DNA of 10,425 nt from Maricaulis sp. (GTDB lineage: Bacteria > Pseudomonadota > Alphaproteobacteria > Caulobacterales > Maricaulaceae), in assembly GCA_002694345.1 (NCBI GenBank), contig NZLV01000246.1:1-10425 (forward strand). The letters run 5' to 3'. Within the stretch, counting starts at the first letter, position 1. Every line of letters begins with the position of its first letter. Shown piece by piece: positions 5,789 through 10,425 of the stretch. The position numbers were made by a program, and so were the translations under genes. The notes beneath the pieces are model-generated. The model was not told where the DNA came from and made no database searches. It saw only the letters and a program-made list of their open reading frames with translations.

Positions 5789-7828
5789 TCAACTGTCGGA
5801 CAGGATGCGAACCCGGGAGCGCGCCCTGCGGCCCTGCGGGTCGATCGCCGTCACCGAGTAGAAGCCCGGTCCCGGCGGCACCCAGACCGGCTCGCCCATC
5901 GCATTGCGGCTGACCCGCTCACCATCGGCATACCAGTCGAGCTCTCCGTCAGCCTGGGCCGACAGGACGAAGCCGCGTCCCGCACGGTCGGCCCACACTT
6001 CCGCACCGTCCGGCGGAAACAGGATGTGCGGGGCCGGGTCGGCCTGGAAATCCGCGAGCGGCCCCGGCGTCTCCGGCAAGGGATCGCGCCCCTCATGACC
6101 CGCCATGCCGTCCGGATCGATCCGGCCGATCCCGTCTGCCAGACGGAACAGGAGCGGCAAGGCGCCTTCCCGGCCGGTCACGCCCTCGCGCGGTGCGCCA
6201 TCTGCCCGGCCGGTCCACACCACGATCGTGTAGCCGCCGGCGATCCCGGCCGCCCAAGCGTCCCGGAAGCCGTAAGAGGTGCCGGTCTTGAAGGCGACGT
6301 CCGGCGCATTGCGGGCCAGGACAGCCGGCATGCGGCCGCCCGGATGCGGCGCCCGCCGCAAAATATCGAGAATCTCATCCGCCGATTCCGCGCTGAGCAC
6401 CGGATAGCCGGGGCTCACATCCGCCTCATCCTCGAACCAGCGCAAAGGACGCGCCTCGCCGCCATCGCCCAGGGCGGCATAGAGGCTGGCGATCTGGCGT
6501 ACCGTCAGGCCTGCGCCGCCCAGCGCCACGGCCAGACCACTGTCCTGACCGGCGGATCGCGGACGCTCCGGCCGGGCTCCGGCAAAACCGAGCACCGCAT
6601 TGAAGCGACGCGCACCGACACCATCCAGGGCGGTCACGGCCGGCACGTTGAGCGAATGCTGAAGCGCCTCCGCAATGGTGACATCGCCCCGGAAACGGCG
6701 GTCGAAATTGTCAGGCTGGTAGCCGGAAAAACGGCGCGGAAGATCTGCGATGCGGGTGCCGCCGGCAGCCAGTCCATCGTCAAAGGCCATGCCGTAGATG
6801 AAGGGTTTCAACGTCGAGCCCGGCGAGCGGGGACGGTCGGTGAGGTCGATCCAGCCGCCCGGACGGGCCCGGCTGGCCGACCCTGCCAGGGCCCGGACGG
6901 ACCGGGAGCCGGTCTCCACGATGAGGACCGCGAACTGGACATCGTCCGGTGTTTCCGACGCAGCCAGGTGCAACTCCTCCTGCACCATGCGCTGCAGATT
7001 GATGTCGAGCGTGGAGACGATGTCGTGCGCCTCCGGCCGCGCTGCCCGCAAGTCGGCCGCAGCATGCCAGGCATCGGCCGGGAAGCCTGACCGGGTCGGA
7101 ACCGGGTCGAGGGCGGCATCCCGAGACGCACCGGACCGGGCCAGGCCGACATCAACCAGGCGGTCCAGAACAAATCCTCGCGCCTGACGGGCGGCTTCCG
7201 GACGCAGATCCGGGCGTCGCGCCTCCGGCGATTGGGGCAAGGCGAGCAGAAGCGCAATCTGTTCGATCGCGAGGGTATCGGGCTCCCGCCCGAAATAGGC
7301 CCAGCTGGCCGCCCTCACCCCCTCCAGATTGCCGCCATAGGGCGCCAGGGTGAGATAGGCTTCCAGGATTTCCCGTTTGGAATAGCGCAGCTCCAGCTGC
7401 ACGGCGCGCAGCATCTGGAAGAGTTTGGCGCCCAGGGTCCGCTCGCGCGGTTCCAGCAAACGGGCCAGCTGCATGGTGATCGTCGACCCGCCCGAAACGA
7501 TCCGGCCGGCGAACAGGCTGTCCCGGCTGGCGCGCAGCAGGGCCAGCGGATCGACGCCGGGATGCTGGTAGAAGCGCTCGTCCTCATAGGCCAGGAGTGC
7601 CGCGATGAAATCCGGATCGATCCGGTCCAGATCGGCCGCCAGACGCCAGCGCCCTTCTGCGACGGGAAAAGCCCGCAACACCTGGCCGTCATGATCCCGC
7701 ACGACCGTGGAGACCTCCTGCAGGGCGGCCTCCAGCGGCGGCGGAAACTGGCGATCAAGCGCCAGCAGCCCGACGAGCAGGCCGAGCGCCAGGACACCGG
7801 CCCAATATATCCGGTGCAGTCCGAACAC
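5789..7828 (-). CDS. pbpC: Penicillin-binding protein 1C (bifunctional glycosyltransferase/transpeptidase)
   Basis: A 679-residue class A-like penicillin-binding protein anchored by one membrane segment (residues 8-24) after a very short cytoplasmic tail. The glycosyltransferase domain (about 38-215) has E82 in YEDERFYQHPG as the catalytic glutamate, then GGSTITMQLARLL (113-125) and LEAYLTLAPYGGNLEG (155-170). The transpeptidase domain carries S338-T-L-K341 (acyl-serine), S392-L-N394 and K514-T-G516, so all three catalytic motifs are intact. Residues 601-679 are the C-terminal BiPBP_C domain (PF06832) typical of PbpC. It acts in periplasmic peptidoglycan synthesis, probably repair rather than bulk growth by analogy with E. 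coli PbpC. The start is GTG 7826-7828, 2 nt after the macroglobulin stop (TGA-TC-GTG). No good ribosome site is visible and the next methionine is internal (M119), so translational coupling is likely. The macroglobulin-pbpC pairing is widely conserved. Confidence 0.96.
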   Translation of the reverse strand: MFGLHRIYWAGVLALGLLVGLLALDRQFPPPLEAALQEVSTVVRDHDGQVLRAFPVAEGRWRLAADLDRIDPDFIAALLAYEDERFYQHPGVDPLALLRASRDSLFAGRIVSGGSTITMQLARLLEPRERTLGAKLFQMLRAVQLELRYSKREILEAYLTLAPYGGNLEGVRAASWAYFGREPDTLAIEQIALLLALPQSPEARRPDLRPEAARQARGFVLDRLVDVGLARSGASRDAALDPVPTRSGFPADAWHAAADLRAARPEAHDIVSTLDINLQRMVQEELHLAASETPDDVQFAVLIVETGSRSVRALAGSASRARPGGWIDLTDRPRSPGSTLKPFIYGMAFDDGLAAGGTRIADLPRRFSGYQPDNFDRRFRGDVTIAEALQHSLNVPAVTALDGVGARRFNAVLGFAGARPERPRSAGQDSGLAVALGGAGLTVRQIASLYAALGDGGEARPLRWFEDEADVSPGYPVLSAESADEILDILRRAPHPGGRMPAVLARNAPDVAFKTGTSYGFRDAWAAGIAGGYTIVVWTGRADGAPREGVTGREGALPLLFRLADGIGRIDPDGMAGHEGRDPLPETPGPLADFQADPAPHILFPPDGAEVWADRAGRGFVLSAQADGELDWYADGERVSRNAMGEPVWVPPGPGFYSVTAIDPQGRRARSRVRILSDS

Positions 7829-7830
7829 GA

Positions 7831-10425
7831 TCAGCCACGCGGTGCGATGACGACCCGTCCGGTGTCGGATCGGGCGAAGGTGTCGACGGAATACATGTCC
7901 TGCACCACCACGCCCGGAAGCGTGTACTCACCCGGCGTGACAGCCCGGACCAGATAGGCGATGCGTTCGGCACGCCGATTGCGCAGATCGATGGCCGCCA
8001 CGAACCGGTCATCACGCGCCTCGGCCACACGGGGCGCGTTGATCCGGCCGAGCCAGGCATAGGGACCTGTCCGGCCGGCATCTGCGGGATCCACCACGGC
8101 TTCGATCTCGAAGCCCGGCGGCAGGAGATCCTCGACGATGACCGGCATGAGACGTTCCGACTGCGGCGCGAGCGTGATGTCGATCAGCAGGCGATCCCCC
8201 TGCACCAGAGCGCCCAGGTCTACGGGCGATCCATCCAGACGGCGCACACGCTTCTGGACGGCCACGCCTTCGCTGACGGCCAGCGGCGGCGTCAGGGACT
8301 GGCCATGGGCCGTCTGGGTCACCCAGACCGGCGTATCGCTGGTCACGGTGAAAGCCCGATCCGTTGCCAGATCGTCTGCCGTGAGGGCGAACTGTCCCGG
8401 GCCTTCCGAGGTGAGCCCGTCCGGGGCGGAAACATCAACGCCCTCATCCCCGGCCAGGGCCCGGGCCGCAAAGAGAAGGAAGGCCTTCTCCTGCGTATTG
8501 AGACGGGAGGGTTCCGGCAGGTCGGCCGCGACCTGTTCGGCCAGCCGCGCCACCCGCTCAGCATCACCGATCTCGGCAGCCAGGGCCAGCACGCCGGCGA
8601 GATCACGCCGGGCGGACTGGTAGTAATTGCCCGGATTCTCGAAGCCCAGCGCAGCCTCGGCGGCATCCATGGCGGAAACAGTGCGGGCCTGATCTCCGAT
8701 CAGATAGAGCGCCGCCGCGATCTGGGCCCGAGCCAGCGGGCTCGCGATCTCGTCCAGCCGCTCATCATGCATGTAGCGCAGACGCGAGCGATCGGCCCGG
8801 CCTGCCCGCGCGAGCACGTAGAGCGCATAGGCCGCGGTGCGGTCGTTCAGACGCTCTGTCGTGTCGGTCTGGCGGGACCAGCGATAGATGGACGTGTCAT
8901 AGCCTGGCACGCGCCACATCTCGCCCGCCGCCATGTGATCGAGTGTGGCATAGGCCCGCTCCAGCGCCGCGTCGGGTACGGTGTGACCCGCTTCCCGCGC
9001 CCGGGTGAGGAAGTCGGTCATGTAGACGCCGATCCAGGGCCGGGCTGCGCGGTCACCCACGCGCCAAAGACCGAACACGCCGTCCCCGCCCTGACGGGAG
9101 AGCAGAGTGCCGATAGCGGCATCAATCTCTGCCCGGGCCCCTTCCGGACCGTCCAGACCGGCCGCGCGCGCCAGCGGCATCGCATAGAGCAGCGGCAAGG
9201 CCCGGCTGGTGATCTGCTCACCGCAGCCATAGGGGTAACGGTTGAGGGACTGAAGCAGGGCCGCCTCATCCAGCGGCGTCGGCGAGAAGCTCAGCGACAG
9301 GCTGGCGGATCCGTCCAGATAGCCGGCGAGCGCATCGGCCGACAGGGTCCAGCTAGCGCCCGGCATCACTCGGCCGCGGACCACATCGGTCGAGGCCAGC
9401 CAGGCCGGGCGGACCTGGATCGGATAGGACCGCGAGACATCAAAGCCTCCGGGCCCGCTGATCCCCAGACCCACTTCGCCGATCCCTGCGGTGTTCCCGC
9501 TCAACGGATAACGGCGGTCGGCCCGTTCATCCGCGGCCAGGTCGACCGTGTCGGACTGGTCCAGCGCCACCGGCCCGGACCCGGTCAGACGGGCGGTGTA
9601 AGCCCCTGCTGCTCCGTCGACATTGTCGATGGTCAGCGTGGCCGTCGAGACATCACCCGGCGCCAGGAAGCGCGGCAGGATGAGCTCGGCCGGTACATCA
9701 TCGCGCACGGTCAGCGGCTGGGCCGCCTGGCCGACGGCACGGCCGGTCCAGGCCACCGCCATGAGCCGCAATTCGCCATTGAAATCGGGAATGTCCAGAG
9801 AGACCTGCGCCTGCCCGTTCCGACCGACTTCAACCGGGCCGGAGAACAAGGCCACGGTGCGCGTCGGCACGACGGTGAGGCCGGCCCCACCAATCTGGTC
9901 GCCGCCCTGGCGGACGGGAGCCGCTGCGCCCTGGTTCGGGTCCAGAAGGCGCCCGTAATCATCATAGAGGTCCACATCGAGGGCCGTCTGGCCGAAATAC
10001 CAGGATTGCGGATCGGGCGAGGCAAAGCGGGTCAGCGCCAGAATGCCCTCATCCACAGCCGCCACGGTGACATAGGCACCGGAACGGACCGGACCGTCGA
10101 TCTGGAGGTCCAGCGCCAGCGTCTGGCGCGGCTGGATGCGCTCCGGCACGTCAAAGCTGACCGAAAGGGTCCGGTCCGCTGTGTCGACCGGCAGGTAGGC
10201 CACCCCGACCGCGCGGCGCGGCGCCGGGCGGTTCACCGGGTCGCGGGGCGTGTAGACGGTCACCATGGCGTAGACGCCGGCGCCCCAGTCTTCCGTGACC
10301 CGGAAATCGATCTCGCCGCCGCCTTCGGGCAGGCTGATCGTGCGGGTCTCCAGAACCCGGTCGCTGGCAATCACCACTTCGGCTTCGCCGGCATAGGGCG
10401 GCATGATGGTCAGGCTGGCCCGGCC
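7831..10425 (-). CDS. yfhM: Bacterial alpha-2-macroglobulin, thioester type (5' end beyond window)
   Basis: The C-terminal 864 codons are visible, open to the right edge; residue numbers here count from the first visible methionine (10402-10404), which is not the true start. The protein is a periplasmic protease trap: a protease cuts a bait region, and an internal thioester then binds it covalently. The visible order is macroglobulin domains with VAAVDEGIL (114-122), a glycine-rich probable bait region (about 152-183), VALFSGPVEV, more beta domains, then the thioester motif C394-G-E-Q397 in RYPYGCGEQ. The alpha/alpha thioester domain follows, then the C-terminal bMG10-like domain ending in MYSVDTFARSDTGRV. 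The distance from the thioester cysteine to the C-terminus (about 463 residues) agrees with the E. coli protein, implying roughly 800 residues, with a signal peptide and probably a lipobox, outside the window. An intact thioester and the adjacent pbpC place it in the YfhM rather than the YfaS class. Confidence 0.96.
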   Translation of the reverse strand, partial: GRASLTIMPPYAGEAEVVIASDRVLETRTISLPEGGGEIDFRVTEDWGAGVYAMVTVYTPRDPVNRPAPRRAVGVAYLPVDTADRTLSVSFDVPERIQPRQTLALDLQIDGPVRSGAYVTVAAVDEGILALTRFASPDPQSWYFGQTALDVDLYDDYGRLLDPNQGAAAPVRQGGDQIGGAGLTVVPTRTVALFSGPVEVGRNGQAQVSLDIPDFNGELRLMAVAWTGRAVGQAAQPLTVRDDVPAELILPRFLAPGDVSTATLTIDNVDGAAGAYTARLTGSGPVALDQSDTVDLAADERADRRYPLSGNTAGIGEVGLGISGPGGFDVSRSYPIQVRPAWLASTDVVRGRVMPGASWTLSADALAGYLDGSASLSLSFSPTPLDEAALLQSLNRYPYGCGEQITSRALPLLYAMPLARAAGLDGPEGARAEIDAAIGTLLSRQGGDGVFGLWRVGDRAARPWIGVYMTDFLTRAREAGHTVPDAALERAYATLDHMAAGEMWRVPGYDTSIYRWSRQTDTTERLNDRTAAYALYVLARAGRADRSRLRYMHDERLDEIASPLARAQIAAALYLIGDQARTVSAMDAAEAALGFENPGNYYQSARRDLAGVLALAAEIGDAERVARLAEQVAADLPEPSRLNTQEKAFLLFAARALAGDEGVDVSAPDGLTSEGPGQFALTADDLATDRAFTVTSDTPVWVTQTAHGQSLTPPLAVSEGVAVQKRVRRLDGSPVDLGALVQGDRLLIDITLAPQSERLMPVIVEDLLPPGFEIEAVVDPADAGRTGPYAWLGRINAPRVAEARDDRFVAAIDLRNRRAERIAYLVRAVTPGEYTLPGVVVQDMYSVDTFARSDTGRVVIAPRG

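Noticed and set aside
5700..5792. N-terminal extension of the isoaspartyl peptidase frame to 5792
   Set aside because: It would overlap the end of pbpC and bury the signal peptide 31 residues in; ATG 5699 has a ribosome site and a clean export signal.
5793..5803. Palindrome CTGTC-G-GACAG near the 3' end of pbpC
   Set aside because: It lies inside coding sequence for the last residues, is short, and is not followed by a T-tract.
5750..7090. 446-codon plus-strand open frame opposite pbpC, and a 241-codon one at 7232-7957
   Set aside because: pbpC has all catalytic motifs on the minus strand; the plus-strand products have no recognisable domain and skewed composition.

Overview
The window reads as a piece of chromosome from a high-GC alphaproteobacterium, probably of the Caulobacterales/Maricaulales group. 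I base this on uniformly GC-rich coding sequence, on candidate -10 boxes that fit the Caulobacter-type consensus TANAWC, and on the gene types (exported isoaspartyl peptidase, PF13759-type oxygenase, yfhM-pbpC pair). The taxonomic placement is an inference. There are eight genes, seven on the minus strand and one on the plus strand. I see no tRNA, rRNA, CRISPR array, insertion sequence or other mobile element, and no gene-free stretch longer than about 190 bases.

Left block (1-2329, minus strand, transcribed right to left): a beta-class carbonic anhydrase, a sulfotransferase-fold protein 13 nt downstream of it, and, after a further 56 nt, a fumarylacetoacetate hydrolase-family enzyme whose 3' end lies outside the window. 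A candidate promoter lies upstream of the carbonic anhydrase (2387-2415), and a strong intrinsic terminator (2449-2480) separates this block from the next gene.

Middle block (2518-3985): a small exported TPR protein (minus) and a LysR-type regulator (plus) are divergently transcribed from a relatively AT-rich 91-nt region. That region contains two opposed candidate promoters and a perfect 13-bp palindrome between them. The regulator's predicted transcription start coincides with its ATG, so its mRNA may be leaderless.

Right block (3982-10425, minus strand): a tightly packed cluster running alpha-2-macroglobulin (5' end outside the window) -> pbpC -> exported isoaspartyl peptidase/asparaginase -> 2-oxoglutarate/Fe(II) oxygenase-like protein. 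Gaps are 2, 89 and 2 nt. The first two genes are the well-known periplasmic pair of a thioester protease trap and penicillin-binding protein 1C. The third encodes a protein that also appears to be exported. The last is probably cytoplasmic and overlaps the LysR gene tail-to-tail by a shared CTAG. A plausible joint theme is envelope defence and repair, with the two extra downstream genes being the less familiar part. Nothing here is clearly a new system. The most testable leads are this extended alpha-2-macroglobulin cluster, the divergent TPR/LysR control region, and the sulfotransferase-like protein beside carbonic anhydrase.
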